In this document: positions 43,828-51,818 of the stretch, one piece after another
Layout: the number at the start of each line of letters is the position of its first letter
Numbering within the stretch: position 1 is the stretch's first letter
NCBI GenBank assembly: GCA_011392765.1
Contig: WYCW01000001.1
Span: forward strand, 501,064-552,881
Source of the DNA: Candidatus Thiosymbion ectosymbiont of Catanema sp. Cochon2018
Lineage (GTDB): Bacteria; Pseudomonadota; Gammaproteobacteria; Chromatiales; Chromatiaceae
DNA: 51,818 nucleotides
Reading direction: 5' to 3'
Program-made: the position numbers and the translations under genes
The notes under the pieces: model-generated
The model's database searches: none
What the model was told of the DNA's origin: nothing
Seen by the model: the letters and a program-made list of their open reading frames with translations, nothing else

Positions 43828-46800
43828 ATGGCCGGAACTGAAGTGAGCTCGAACATCTCCAACTGGTCCGTGCGCCACCCGGTCGGGGTAGTGATGCTGA
43901 CCCTGGCGGTCATGGTCCTAGGGGCCTTTGCCCTGGGGAATCTGAATATCGATCTGCTGCCCCGGATCATCTACCCGGACATCCGGGTGCGCATTCTGGA
44001 CCCCGGTGTCCCCGCCAAGATCATGGAGGACGAGGTCACCCGCCAGCTCGAAGAGCAGTTGGCGATCACCGAGGGTGCCATCGCCGTCCAATCCCGGACC
44101 CAGGAGGGGAGGAGCGCCGTGGACTTGTCGTTTGCCTATGGCACCGATGTGAACCAGGCCCTGCAGGACGCCAGCTCCCGGCTCGATCGGGCCAAACGTT
44201 TTTTGCCGGAGGACATCGAGCCGCCGATTATCTACAAACGGGATCCCTTCCAATTCCCGGTGGCGGAATATGCGGTGAACTCCTCCCTGCTGGACCCGGT
44301 GGAGCTGCGGGCCTGGGTGGACTATAGCCTGAGCCGGTCTCTGCTCAACCTGGACGGGGTGGCCGCGGCCGAGGTGGGGGGTGGGCTCGAACGCGAGGTC
44401 CGGGTGATCGCCGACCAATATCGGCTGGCCGGCCTGGAGCTGGATGTGCTGGATATCGAGCAGGTCCTGCGCCAGGCTAATCAGGACATCCCGGCCGGGC
44501 GCCTGCGCATGTCCGACGGAGAAATCAGCGGCCGCACCCAGGGCCGCTTCACCAGCGTGGAGGAGCTGCCGGATCTAGCCTTGCCCGTCGAGGATCGCGA
44601 CGATCCCCTGTCGCCGGTGCGCCTGGGGGAGGTCGCCCGGGTCATCGACGGTGCAGCCGAGGAACGTCTGCGCATCCGATTAAACAACCTGCCCGGCGTC
44701 AAGCTTTCGATTCAGAAACAGCCCCTTGCCAATACCGTGGCGGTGGTCGACCGGGTAGAGGAAGCGCTCGACCGACTGTGGGATCAGGGGCAGATCCCGC
44801 CGGACATCTCCATTACCCAGGTCGACGACCAAGCCCGCTACATTCGCCGGGCCCTGAACAACGCGGTAAGTGCGGCCGCCGCCGGTGCCCTGCTCGCCAT
44901 GGCCGTGGTCTATCTGTTTCTGGGCAGCCTACGCCGGACCCTGATTATCGGCAGCGCTATCCCCATCGCGGTGCTGGTCACCTTTATCCTGATGGCCGCC
45001 TTCGGGCTCACCTTCAACATCATGACCCTGGGCGGCCTGGCGCTGGGTATCGGCATGTTGGTGGACAATACCATTGTCATGCTCGAAAACCTCTACCGCC
45101 ACCAGCATCAAGGGGAGTCCCCCGAGGAGGCCGCGGACGGGGCGAGCCGGGAGGTAACCGGCGCCATCGTGGCCTCGACCTCCACCAACCTGGCGGCGGT
45201 GCTCCCCTTCCTGTTCATCGGCGGACTGATCGGACTCTTGTTCCGCGAGCTTATCTTCACCATCTCCGCCGCCATCCTGTCCTCCATGCTGGTGGCCCTG
45301 ACCCTGGTGCCCGCCCTTGCCGGCCATGTACCGGTGCGCCACGAGGGCACCGCGCGGCGGCTGATGAACCAGGGTCTCCGGGTCGTTCAAAACGGCTATG
45401 GGTGGCTGCTGGAGCGGCTGTTCCCGATCCGCTGGCTGGTCATCGCCGCCTTCGTCGCCGGCCTGGCCCTGACTATCCCCCGGCTGTACGAGACCAGGCA
45501 GGCGTTCCTGCCCAGGCTGGACGAGGGAGCCGTGCGTATCGGCCTCACCACCGACAGCGGCATCACTCTCGACCGGATGGATGCCCTCACCCGCCGGGTC
45601 GAGGCCCTGGTCGCCCGGCAGCCGGAGGTACAGGCCATCTTCACGACCGTCGGCGGCTTTGTCTTCGGACGCTCTCAATTCGAGTCGGCGAACCGGGCGA
45701 GTCTCCAGGTCCGGCTGAGCTTCCCGGCGGAACGGGAGGTCAGTAGTGACCAATGGATCGCCCGGATGCGGGCACTGATCGACGGCGAGCGCATCCCTGG
45801 GCTCAAGGTATACCTGCACACCCAGGGCATCCGCGGCATCCGCCTCAACCGCGGAGACGATGACCTGAGCCTACGCATCAAGGGCCCGCGGCTCGAGATC
45901 CTGGAGGCGCTCGGCGACCAGGTGGTGGAACGCCTGCAGGAGCTCGAGGGCCTGCGCAATGTCCGCCACTCCAACCAGGACCTGACCCAGGAGCTGTCCG
46001 TGCGTCCGGACCGGGAGCGGGCCGCCGGCTACGGCCTGGACGTGGAGGACATCGGCAAGGCGCTGGGCTTCGCCCTCGCGGGTAAGGTCGTCACCGACTT
46101 CATCGCCGAGGATCGCCGCATCGATGTCCTCCTCCGTCTCGACCGGGGTGACATCGAGACTCTGGGAGACCTCGAATCCATTCTGCTGTTCAGCAAGACC
46201 ACCCCGCGGGTGCCCATTCGCCTCGGGGACATCGCCCAGGTCGCAATCCTGCCCCAACCCGCCACCATCATGCGCGACCGCCAACAGCGGATGGTGGAGG
46301 TCACCGCCTCGCTGGGCGCGGAGCTGACCCTGACGGAAGCCCTGGAGCGGGCCCTGGCGGCCACCGCGGATCTGGATCTGCCTTCCGGCTACAGCCTCTA
46401 TGAAGCGGGCAGCCTGGAGACCCTGCAGGAAGGCCGGAACTTGAGCCGACTGCTGCTCGGGCTGGCCCTGTTCCTGGTCCTGGTGGTCATGGCCGTGCAA
46501 TACGAATCCCTACGCAATCCCTTCATCATCCTGCTCAGCGTGCCTTTCACCCTGATCGGCGTCGGCTTGGGATTGGAGTGGACCGGGCTCCCCCTGTCCA
46601 TGCCCGTGTGGCTGGGGCTCATCATGTTGGCGGGAATCGTCGTCAACAATGCCATCGTGCTGGTGGAGTTCATCGAGATCCAACGTCGCCGGGGTGCCGA
46701 CAAGGTCCGGGCCATCGTCGAATCCGCCCGCCTGCGCCTACTCCCCATCCTCATGACTACCTTGACGACCGCGGTGGGTCTGCTGCCTCTGGCCCTGGCC

Positions 46801-46923
46801 TTGGGTGAGGGCTCGGAGCTACTCCAACCGTTGGCGGTGACCATCGTCTCCGGGCTTTTGTTCTCCACCCTGGTGTCGCTGGTGCTGGTACCGCTGGTGT
46901 ACCGATGGCTGGGGGCCGAATGA
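43828..46923 (+). CDS. RND efflux transporter permease (AcrB/HAE1 superfamily)
   Basis: 1031 aa from ATG 43828. Two homologous halves, each with one TM helix (HPVGVVMLTLAVMVLGAFAL; WLVIAAFVAGLALTIPRLYE), a large periplasmic loop and a bundle of TM helices. Visible: PGVPAKIMEDEVTRQLEEQL, KRDPFQFPVAEY, the TM4-type GGLALGIGMLVDNTIVMLEN with its Asp, and second-half MLAGIVVNNAIVLVEFIE. Proton-driven export of amphiphiles through the envelope. No periplasmic adaptor or TolC-like gene is adjacent, unusual for this family. The longer frame from 43732 runs through repeat-like DNA and is rejected; a GTG at 43843 is an alternative start. Confidence 0.92.
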   Translation: MAGTEVSSNISNWSVRHPVGVVMLTLAVMVLGAFALGNLNIDLLPRIIYPDIRVRILDPGVPAKIMEDEVTRQLEEQLAITEGAIAVQSRTQEGRSAVDLSFAYGTDVNQALQDASSRLDRAKRFLPEDIEPPIIYKRDPFQFPVAEYAVNSSLLDPVELRAWVDYSLSRSLLNLDGVAAAEVGGGLEREVRVIADQYRLAGLELDVLDIEQVLRQANQDIPAGRLRMSDGEISGRTQGRFTSVEELPDLALPVEDRDDPLSPVRLGEVARVIDGAAEERLRIRLNNLPGVKLSIQKQPLANTVAVVDRVEEALDRLWDQGQIPPDISITQVDDQARYIRRALNNAVSAAAAGALLAMAVVYLFLGSLRRTLIIGSAIPIAVLVTFILMAAFGLTFNIMTLGGLALGIGMLVDNTIVMLENLYRHQHQGESPEEAADGASREVTGAIVASTSTNLAAVLPFLFIGGLIGLLFRELIFTISAAILSSMLVALTLVPALAGHVPVRHEGTARRLMNQGLRVVQNGYGWLLERLFPIRWLVIAAFVAGLALTIPRLYETRQAFLPRLDEGAVRIGLTTDSGITLDRMDALTRRVEALVARQPEVQAIFTTVGGFVFGRSQFESANRASLQVRLSFPAEREVSSDQWIARMRALIDGERIPGLKVYLHTQGIRGIRLNRGDDDLSLRIKGPRLEILEALGDQVVERLQELEGLRNVRHSNQDLTQELSVRPDRERAAGYGLDVEDIGKALGFALAGKVVTDFIAEDRRIDVLLRLDRGDIETLGDLESILLFSKTTPRVPIRLGDIAQVAILPQPATIMRDRQQRMVEVTASLGAELTLTEALERALAATADLDLPSGYSLYEAGSLETLQEGRNLSRLLLGLALFLVLVVMAVQYESLRNPFIILLSVPFTLIGVGLGLEWTGLPLSMPVWLGLIMLAGIVVNNAIVLVEFIEIQRRRGADKVRAIVESARLRLLPILMTTLTTAVGLLPLALALGEGSELLQPLAVTIVSGLLFSTLVSLVLVPLVYRWLGAE

Positions 46924-46932
46924 TCTGACTTC

Positions 46933-46960
46933 AGGGCATTTTGAAAAATACGATTTTCGT
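46933..46960. repeat. Second copy of the 361-390 repeat
   Basis: AGGGCATTTTGAAAAATACG continuing ATTTTCGTC, directly after the RND stop codon; paired with 361-390. Confidence 0.5.
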
Positions 46961-47036
46961 CCTACAGTAAATCACATTCCTCGCAAATAGCCGGCGGCCA
47001 GCATAAGATGTAGGGGTATATGACAAACGCCGGGGA

Positions 47037-47594
47037 ATGGGTGTGAAAGAATGGCTGAAGCGGATCGCACCGAATCGGGCGCAGATCCGCGAGCACAAAC
47101 AGCTGCGTGTCTTCGGCGAGCGGCTGCAAGACCCCGGTCTGTGGCACCTCAATAGGCGGTCCGTCGCGGGCGCTGTCGCACTGGGGATGTTCGTCATGTA
47201 TCTGCCGCCGCTGGGGCAGATACTGATCGCCGCTGCCGGGGCCATCGCGTTACGCGTCAACCTCCCCATCTCCGTCACCCTGGTCTGGATCACCAATCCG
47301 TTTACCATACCACCCATGTACTACTTCTCATATCGGGTGGGGTCTTGGATCCTGGGCGTGCCGACACAACCCTTCAGCGTGGAGTATTGGCTCGAATGGC
47401 GCAATTGGCTGGACGTCCTCGCCCCCCTGACGATCGGCGGGCTGGTCTGCGGGGGTGTCTGCGCGGCGTTGGGCTACCTCGCGGTGCAGGCCGTCTGGCG
47501 CCGGAACCTGGTACGCCGGCTCCGCCTGCGCCGGACGCGCTACGGCGCTGCGACCTCGGGGTTCAGCACCCCGTCGTCCAAGCGCCAAATCTGA
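47037..47594 (+). CDS. DUF2062 domain membrane protein
   Basis: 185 aa. DUF2062 pattern: [59 protein letters not shown]. Three to four TM helices and an Arg-rich C-terminus. Function unknown; commonly found beside lolCD/comEC in Gammaproteobacteria. Start ATG with GGGG 2 nt upstream. Its last 55 bp overlap the 3' end of lolD on the opposite strand, so the tail is constrained by both frames. Confidence 0.88.
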   Translation: MGVKEWLKRIAPNRAQIREHKQLRVFGERLQDPGLWHLNRRSVAGAVALGMFVMYLPPLGQILIAAAGAIALRVNLPISVTLVWITNPFTIPPMYYFSYRVGSWILGVPTQPFSVEYWLEWRNWLDVLAPLTIGGLVCGGVCAALGYLAVQAVWRRNLVRRLRLRRTRYGAATSGFSTPSSKRQI

Positions 47595-48238
47595 TCCATA
47601 CGCCGTGTCAACCCAGAATCGTGGGTAACGATCACGAAGCTGGTCCCGATTTCGGCATTGAGCTCCAACATCAACGCGTAGACTCGCTCGGCCGTATGCC
47701 GATCCAGGTTACCGGTAGGCTCGTCTGCGAGCACGCAAGCCGGCCGGGTCACCAGGGCGCGGGCGATGGCGGCCCGCTGCCGTTCGCCGCCGGAGAGTTC
47801 CGAAGGTTTGTGCTCACCCCGATGTTCCAGGCCCACCCGTTCCAGGATCGCCGCTGCCTGGGTTGCCGCCTGCACCGGCTCCACGCCCCGCACCAGCAAG
47901 GGCATGGCCACGTTCTCCAGGGCACTGAACTCGGACAACAGGTGGTGGAACTGGTAGACGAAGCCCAGACTGCGGTTGCGGCGCAGACCCCGCGCCCGCT
48001 CCGACAGGGAGGCCGCGTCCCGTCCCTCCCAGCAGACCTTTCCGGCTGAAGGCCGTTCCAAGGCACCCAAACAGTGCAGCAGCGTGCTCTTGCCCGAGCC
48101 GGAGGCGCCGACCACCGCTACCCGTTCTCCGGCGCGGATCTTCAGATCGACCCGGCGCAGGACCGTGACCTGCTGGGGACCTTGATGAAAGGTCTTGGCC
48201 AGTCCCACGGCCTCGATAACCGGTGCCTCCTCACTCAT
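47540..48238 (-). CDS. lolD: Lipoprotein-releasing ABC transporter ATP-binding protein
   Basis: 232 aa. Walker [11 protein letters not shown]-loop [20 protein letters not shown] (LolD-typical), signature LSGGERQR, Walker [15 protein letters not shown]-loop VTHD. LolCDE extracts mature lipoproteins from the inner membrane and passes them to LolA. Its start overlaps the lolC/E stop by 8 bp. Confidence 0.95.
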   Translation of the reverse strand: MSEEAPVIEAVGLAKTFHQGPQQVTVLRRVDLKIRAGERVAVVGASGSGKSTLLHCLGALERPSAGKVCWEGRDAASLSERARGLRRNRSLGFVYQFHHLLSEFSALENVAMPLLVRGVEPVQAATQAAAILERVGLEHRGEHKPSELSGGERQRAAIARALVTRPACVLADEPTGNLDRHTAERVYALMLELNAEIGTSFVIVTHDSGLTRRMDQIWRLDDGVLNPEVAAP

Positions 48239-49478
48239 AGCGCAGGGCCTCGGCGGGATCGGTCCGGGCCGCGCGCCAGGCCGGGTAGATGGTCGCGAGC
48301 ACGGACATGAGGAAGGCCCCGGCCGATACCCAGGCGATGTCCTGAACCCGCGGATCCGAGGGCAACTTGCTGATGTAGTAGATGCTGGGATCCAGGAAGT
48401 AGACGTCGAACAGACTCTCGATGCCTGCCACGATGGGCTCTACATTGAGTGCCAGCGCGATCCCCCCGACGATGCCCAACAGGGTCCCGACGGCGCCGAT
48501 GGTCGTGCCCTGGACCATGAAGATCGCCATGATGCGGGCCGGGGAGACCCCCAGAGTACGCAGAATAGCGATGTCGGGCCGCTTGTCGGTCACTACCATC
48601 ACCAGGGTCGAAACGATGTTGAAGGCCGCGACCGCTACGATCAGAAACAAGATGATACTCATCATGCGTTTCTCGGTGCGTAGGGCGGCGAAAAAGTTTC
48701 GGTGGTATTGGGTCCAATCGACGACCCGATAGGTCCCGCCCAGGTCATAGGCGATGTCCCGGACCAACCGCGGCGCCTCGAACAGATCCGTGAGCTTGAG
48801 TCGCACGCCGGTCACGCCTTCTCCCAGACGCATGAGCTTGGCGGCATCCGCGAGGTGCAGAAACCCGGCGTACCGATCATAGTCCGACATGCCGACGGCA
48901 AACAGGCCGCTGACGGTACAGGCCTTGAGCCGGGGCATGATGCCGATGGGGGTGGCACTCACCTGGGGCGTGACCACCGTGACCTTGTCGCCGACGCCGA
49001 CCCCCAGATAGGCCGCCAGCTCCCGGCCGAGGATGATTTTGAACCCCCCGGCGATCAGCTCGTCCACCTCGCCTTCGGTCATATCCCGGCGCAGCTCGGC
49101 GACCTGGTCCTCCTCCCGCGGCAGGATTCCCCGCAGCTGGACCCCGCTCACGTTGGAGCCGTTCGCCAGCATCCCTTGCAGCTCGACGAACGGAGCGGCC
49201 CCGATCACCGCTTCGTGATTTCGTACCCGCTCCAACACATCCGGCCAATCGGACATGTCGTCATAGGGATCGGACAGGGTGGCATGCGAGGTCATCCCCA
49301 GGATGCGGGCCTGGATCTCGGTGTGAAAGCCGTTCATGACGGAAAGTACGACGATCAGGGCCACGATACCCAGCATGATGCCGAGCATCGAGATCAGAGA
49401 GATGAAGGAGATAAAGTGATTCCGGCGCCTGGCGCGGGTATAGCGCAGACCGACGAAAAGGGGCAGCGGACGAAACAT
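48231..49478 (-). CDS. lolC: Lipoprotein-releasing ABC transporter permease
   Basis: 415 aa. N-terminal [20 protein letters not shown], then TM1 ([20 protein letters not shown]) and the [15 protein letters not shown] motif; large periplasmic domain; three C-terminal TM helices with [18 protein letters not shown] and [18 protein letters not shown]. Only one permease gene is present, so this may be a LolF-like dual-role subunit; LolC versus LolE cannot be told from this alone. Confidence 0.93.
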   Translation of the reverse strand: MFRPLPLFVGLRYTRARRRNHFISFISLISMLGIMLGIVALIVVLSVMNGFHTEIQARILGMTSHATLSDPYDDMSDWPDVLERVRNHEAVIGAAPFVELQGMLANGSNVSGVQLRGILPREEDQVAELRRDMTEGEVDELIAGGFKIILGRELAAYLGVGVGDKVTVVTPQVSATPIGIMPRLKACTVSGLFAVGMSDYDRYAGFLHLADAAKLMRLGEGVTGVRLKLTDLFEAPRLVRDIAYDLGGTYRVVDWTQYHRNFFAALRTEKRMMSIILFLIVAVAAFNIVSTLVMVVTDKRPDIAILRTLGVSPARIMAIFMVQGTTIGAVGTLLGIVGGIALALNVEPIVAGIESLFDVYFLDPSIYYISKLPSDPRVQDIAWVSAGAFLMSVLATIYPAWRAARTDPAEALRYE

Positions 49479-49535
49479 GACGGGCGATTATACTCCTCAT
49501 TATCGGTTCCCTCACCGGTAGTGACGCTCAAAGGC

Positions 49536-49578
49536 CAGGGCGAGCGCGTATAAATCCTCCCGAAAACATGATCTTATC
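49536..49578 (+). mobile_element. Solo end of the MITE family
   Basis: CAGGGCGAGCGCGTATAAAT followed by CCTCCCGAAAACATGATCTT equals the left-type end of the copy at 9018. The opposite end is missing; the next bases (ATCGACGCGAATG) recall the other end type, suggesting a deletion derivative. An ATTCGCGTGATTCGTAGTTT repeat follows. Confidence 0.7.
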
Positions 49579-49715
49579 GACGCGAATGTCCGCATGGGCG
49601 CAAACAACCCGATTCGCGTGATTCGTAGTTTCTTCTTTGCTTTCCCTTCAACGGCCACAGCGCATAGGATGGGGAGTAGAAAGTTTTGCCTGGTCCTGTC
49701 CGCCGGAGGTCATAG

Positions 49716-50303
49716 ATGTTACCCCAAGCCGCAGAGAAACAAGACGCCCTGTTTACCTGGGCCGACTACCGTACCTGGCCGGACGACGAGCGGTGGGAGA
49801 TCATCGCAGGTGAGGCCTACGCGACGGCACCGGCGCCGTCCACCAAGCATCAAAGTGTGGGCGCGCGATTGTACAGTCGCCTTGAGCGTGGACTGGAAGG
49901 CAAATCCTGCAAACCCTTCATCGCCCCCACCGATGTCAAGCTCTCGGACCTGGACGTGGTGCAACCCGATATTCTGGTAGTCTGCGACCCTGCCCGCATC
50001 ACACCCACTCACATCGAAGGTGCCCCGGAGGTAGTCATCGAGATCCTCTCGCCGACCACTGCCGCCAAAGACCTGCGGCAGAAGAAAGCCCTCTACGAAT
50101 GCGCCGGGGTGCGCGAGTATCTAGTGGTCGACCCCCTGGAACATTATGCCATTCGCTTTCTACTCGGTGCCGACGGCTTCGACAAAGGCACCGTCTTTGC
50201 CGCCGCTGAGCGGCTGGTCATCATTACCCTGGAGGCCCTGGAGATACCCCTGTGGGAGATATTCGAGCTGGAAGGACCAGAGGAGGGAGAGGACGCGGAA
50301 TAG
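49716..50303 (+). CDS. Uma2 family (DUF820) putative restriction-like endonuclease
   Basis: 195 aa. Uma2 layout: FTWADYRTWPDDERWEIIAG, HQSVGARLYSRLE, DVVQPDILVVCDP (catalytic Asp) and PEVVIEILSPTTAAKDLRQK (Glu and Lys of the PD-(D/E)XK core), then YLVVDPLEHYAIRF. GGAGG lies 8 nt before the ATG. The family is abundant in multi-copy form in cyanobacteria and filamentous bacteria; its function is not established. It is flanked by repeats on both sides. Confidence 0.9.
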   Translation: MLPQAAEKQDALFTWADYRTWPDDERWEIIAGEAYATAPAPSTKHQSVGARLYSRLERGLEGKSCKPFIAPTDVKLSDLDVVQPDILVVCDPARITPTHIEGAPEVVIEILSPTTAAKDLRQKKALYECAGVREYLVVDPLEHYAIRFLLGADGFDKGTVFAAAERLVIITLEALEIPLWEIFELEGPEEGEDAE

Positions 50304-50331
50304 GCTGAATCGCGGAGGACACACGACGTTC

Positions 50332-50438
50332 ATTCTACTTTGTCACATTTGGGGTAACGTGCTAATCTTTTTGGATCTCATTGTTTGGTAGATTCCTTGT
50401 AGATCGGTAGGTTATTATGGAATGTGACAAAGTAGAAT
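50332..50438. repeat. 107-bp element with perfect 18-bp inverted ends
   Basis: ATTCTACTTTGTCACATT (50332-50349) and AATGTGACAAAGTAGAAT (50421-50438). The AT-rich centre has no coding capacity. It resembles a small MITE or an IS relic; no clear target duplication. Confidence 0.7.
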
Positions 50439-50458
50439 TAGGTAAGGTTGACACTTAG

Positions 50459-50487
50459 TGTCATTTCGAGCGAAGCGAGAAATCTCG
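50459..50487. repeat. Palindromic TTTCGAGCGAAGCGAGAAA repeat
   Basis: GTGTCATTTCGAGCGAAGCG continuing AGAAATCTC: inner arms ATTTCGAGC/GCGAGAAAT. A short dispersed repeat type not seen elsewhere in this window. Confidence 0.5.
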
Positions 50488-50551
50488 TGCCCAAACAACG
50501 CCATATACTTCGTATATCCGTTGACGAACCGGAATGGCAAGGTGAGAGCCG

Positions 50552-50583
50552 TAGGCTGGGTTGAGGAACGAAACCCGGCATGG
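50552..50583. repeat. Partial CTGGGTT-family repeat at the broken end of the integrase gene
   Basis: GTAGGCTGGGTTGAGGAACG followed by AAACCCGGC, same unit as 43501-43589. It lies 8-10 bp beyond the point where integrase homology stops. Confidence 0.6.
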
Positions 50584-50593
50584 ATGGCTGCTA

Positions 50594-51030
50594 GCCCCAC
50601 TCCCGGTTCGCGTTTGGATATTTCCTTTCCAAAGCGTATGGGAAGTATACTGCTCCCAGACCAGTGTCGAGATCCTGCTCATGAATGGCCTTAACCCTCC
50701 GCAAATGCTCCCGAAGGGATCCCATCATAAGGTTCCGGAAACATCGTCACCCGGTCCTTGCCGCCCTTACCAGTGCGGATCGACAGGGCTTGGGTTTTAG
50801 GTGGAAGCGGCCACCCTGCCGACTGTGGCGAGATGCGTGAGAAAAGCCTCCACCTCCGGCGCGCCCATCTCCGCGGGATGACGCTTGGCGTGAAACAAGA
50901 TAAAGTGGCGAATCCAATCCAGATAGGCTTGCTCGGTGCGGATGCTGTAGCGCTTAAAACGGATTTTGTCCCGCACCTGGTCGAGCAGGCGGGGCTTGGT
51001 CTGCGTTCCGGCGGAGGGGGTATTTCCCAT
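50594..51030 (-). pseudogene. intI: Integron integrase (intI) pseudogene
   Basis: The N-terminal SAM-like domain is intact: PRLLDQVRDKIRFKRYSIRT, then EQAYLDWIRHFILFH and MGAPEVEAFLTHLA. At the expected ASTQNQALS the CAA codon is TAA and one base is inserted, and the next codons jump directly to [13 protein letters not shown], so most of the catalytic domain front is deleted. A further frameshift follows FPEP; the next frame reads [20 protein letters not shown], then [20 protein letters not shown], the segment typical of IntI. Homology stops at 50594, close to a CTGGGTT repeat. A plain tyrosine recombinase of phage type would not have the ALERKYPNA segment. Non-functional. Confidence 0.85.
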
Positions 51031-51151
51031 GTCAGTACCTGACGGGTTTCTCCTATATACTGGCAATATATACAGGCACTTGCGAACAGGCAAGCAGATT
51101 AGACCTCACTTTCGACGTATTTTCTTACGTCGCTTTTGATGTCTACTTGTA

Positions 51152-51158
51152 GTTAGGC
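51152..51158 (+). other. Candidate attI recombination core
   Basis: GTTAGGC fits the GTTRRRY simple-site core. It lies 122 bp upstream of the integrase start and is oriented away from it, as attI sites are. The sequence to its right switches to AT-rich DNA (51175-51300), as a captured cassette might. No attC palindrome was recognised before the IS200 element. Confidence 0.4.
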
Positions 51159-51321
51159 TACAGGCTCGGTGAGATACCCGAGATTGATTGACTATTAAAA
51201 TTATTTAAATTAAATGTTAATAACAATAAAACAAATTCAAGTGATAAAATGTCAAAACCTAATAATAAGAGTATCTCGTCTGTTTTGAATGTCGAGCATC
51301 CCTTTCTTTATCAGTCACCAA

Positions 51322-51818
51322 CTACCCGCATAGCGGGTAGCTTGAGGAAAGCCCCTAAAAGGGGCTATGAGTCGCCGAAATCCAGTGAGTTCTGACGATC
51401 CTGTTGCTCCTGGTTACGGATGTAGGCGCGAACGATCTCTTCATCCAGACCGACCGTGCTCACACAGTACCCTCGGGACCAAAAGTGTTTCTCGGTAAAT
51501 CCTTTCTTCACCCCGAACAACTGCCGGTGAATCTGGATCGCTGATTTCCCTTTCAGGTACCCAACAACCATCGCAACACTGAACTTCGGTGGAATCCTCA
51601 ACACCATGTGGATGTGGTCGGGCATCGCATGCCCTTCGATCAGCTCCACACCCTTTTGCCGACACAATTGCTGCAAAATCTTTCCGATTTGCCGGCGCAT
51701 TCGACCATACAGTACCTTCCGGCGGTATTTTGGAACAAACACCAGATGATACTTACCTTCCCATCTCACGTGGGCTAAGCTCTGCCATTCTTTCATGGTT
51801 ACCTCCTGAGTGATGCCC
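51322..51818 (-). mobile_element. IS200/IS605-family element, extending past the window end
   Basis: Contains the transposase gene and, beyond its 3' end, two hairpins typical of IS200-type subterminal ends: CTACCCGC-ATA-GCGGGTAG (51322-51340) and AGCCCC-TAAAA-GGGGCT (51350-51366). The other end is not reached. No tnpB gene is seen. Confidence 0.7.
51365..51796 (-). CDS. tnpA: IS200-type Y1 transposase TnpA
   Basis: 143 aa, full length for IS200-like TnpA. HUH motif in HAMPDHIHMVLRIPP (H61, H63), catalytic Tyr in RAYIRNQEQQ (Y125), N-terminal YHLVFVPKYRRKVLYG and HFWSRGYCVSTVG. Moves as single strands without terminal inverted repeats or target duplication. The stop codon lies inside the subterminal hairpin. 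The start ATG at 51796 follows GGAGG. Confidence 0.93.
   Translation of the reverse strand: MKEWQSLAHVRWEGKYHLVFVPKYRRKVLYGRMRRQIGKILQQLCRQKGVELIEGHAMPDHIHMVLRIPPKFSVAMVVGYLKGKSAIQIHRQLFGVKKGFTEKHFWSRGYCVSTVGLDEEIVRAYIRNQEQQDRQNSLDFGDS

Overview
The window reads as a chromosome segment of a high-GC, Gram-negative, probably gammaproteobacterial organism. The grounds are an LptM-type lipoprotein next to lysA, LolC/D, an RND pump, a TorF-type porin with glnK-amtB behind a sigma-54/NtrC control region, OlsB/PlsC lipid genes and a T6SS-type amidase. I cannot place it more finely. There are no rRNA or tRNA genes and no CRISPR array. Spaces between genes, and several genes themselves, are filled with palindromic dispersed repeats of at least eight families.

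Layout. 1-520: low-GC DUF2442 remnant. 521-6095: glycogen/alpha-glucan cluster (DUF4912 protein, GH57 branching enzyme, GlgA) broken up by repeats and a MITE. 6188-8988: NtrC sites, sigma-54 promoter, porin, glnK, amtB. 9018-9291: second MITE copy. 9360-11525 (minus): lptM-like, lysA, methyltransferase. 11545-12349: composite repeat island. 12407-15911 (minus): OlsB-like, PlsC-like, GT4 glycosyltransferase, PAP2 phosphatase, read as a membrane-lipid operon. 16057-18899: lipoprotein, SDR, histidine phosphatase. 18920-22061 (minus): argG, CorC-like transporter, AmmeMemoRadiSam protein A. 22107-25801 (minus): UvrD-like helicase and class 2 OLD nuclease (Gabija-like defence pair) lying between AmmeMemoRadiSam proteins A and B. 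26970-27747: Tae4-like amidase and a two-TM partner. 27831-30966: guaB and xseA, divergent. 31053-31595: NTase-fold protein. 32105-35939: MoxR/DUF58/BatD-like operon behind a CIRCE operator. 36064-36969: TupA-like binding protein. 37483-43055: short leader ORF and an 1842-aa membrane P-loop NTPase with a helical/TPR-like C-terminus. 43178-46923: DUF3782-like remnant and RND permease. 47037-49478: DUF2062, lolD, lolC/E. 49716-50303: Uma2 protein. 50594-51818: decayed integron integrase with an attI-like site, then an IS200-type transposase.

Themes. (1) Repeats are remodelling genes: a MITE with 10-bp target duplications landed exactly before the GH57 stop codon and supplies a new one; the BatD-like ORF reads through about 400 bp of repeats and takes its stop codon from another; DUF58 and GT4 genes carry in-frame insertions. 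(2) Defence/conflict genes: the Gabija-like pair, the Tae4-like toxin, and the giant NTPase as a candidate. (3) Clear regulation: two helically phased NtrC sites with a sigma-54 promoter upstream of porin-glnK-amtB, and a CIRCE operator overlapping the moxR promoter. The strongest candidates for something undescribed are the 1842-aa NTPase and the repeat/MITE system that rewrites gene ends.
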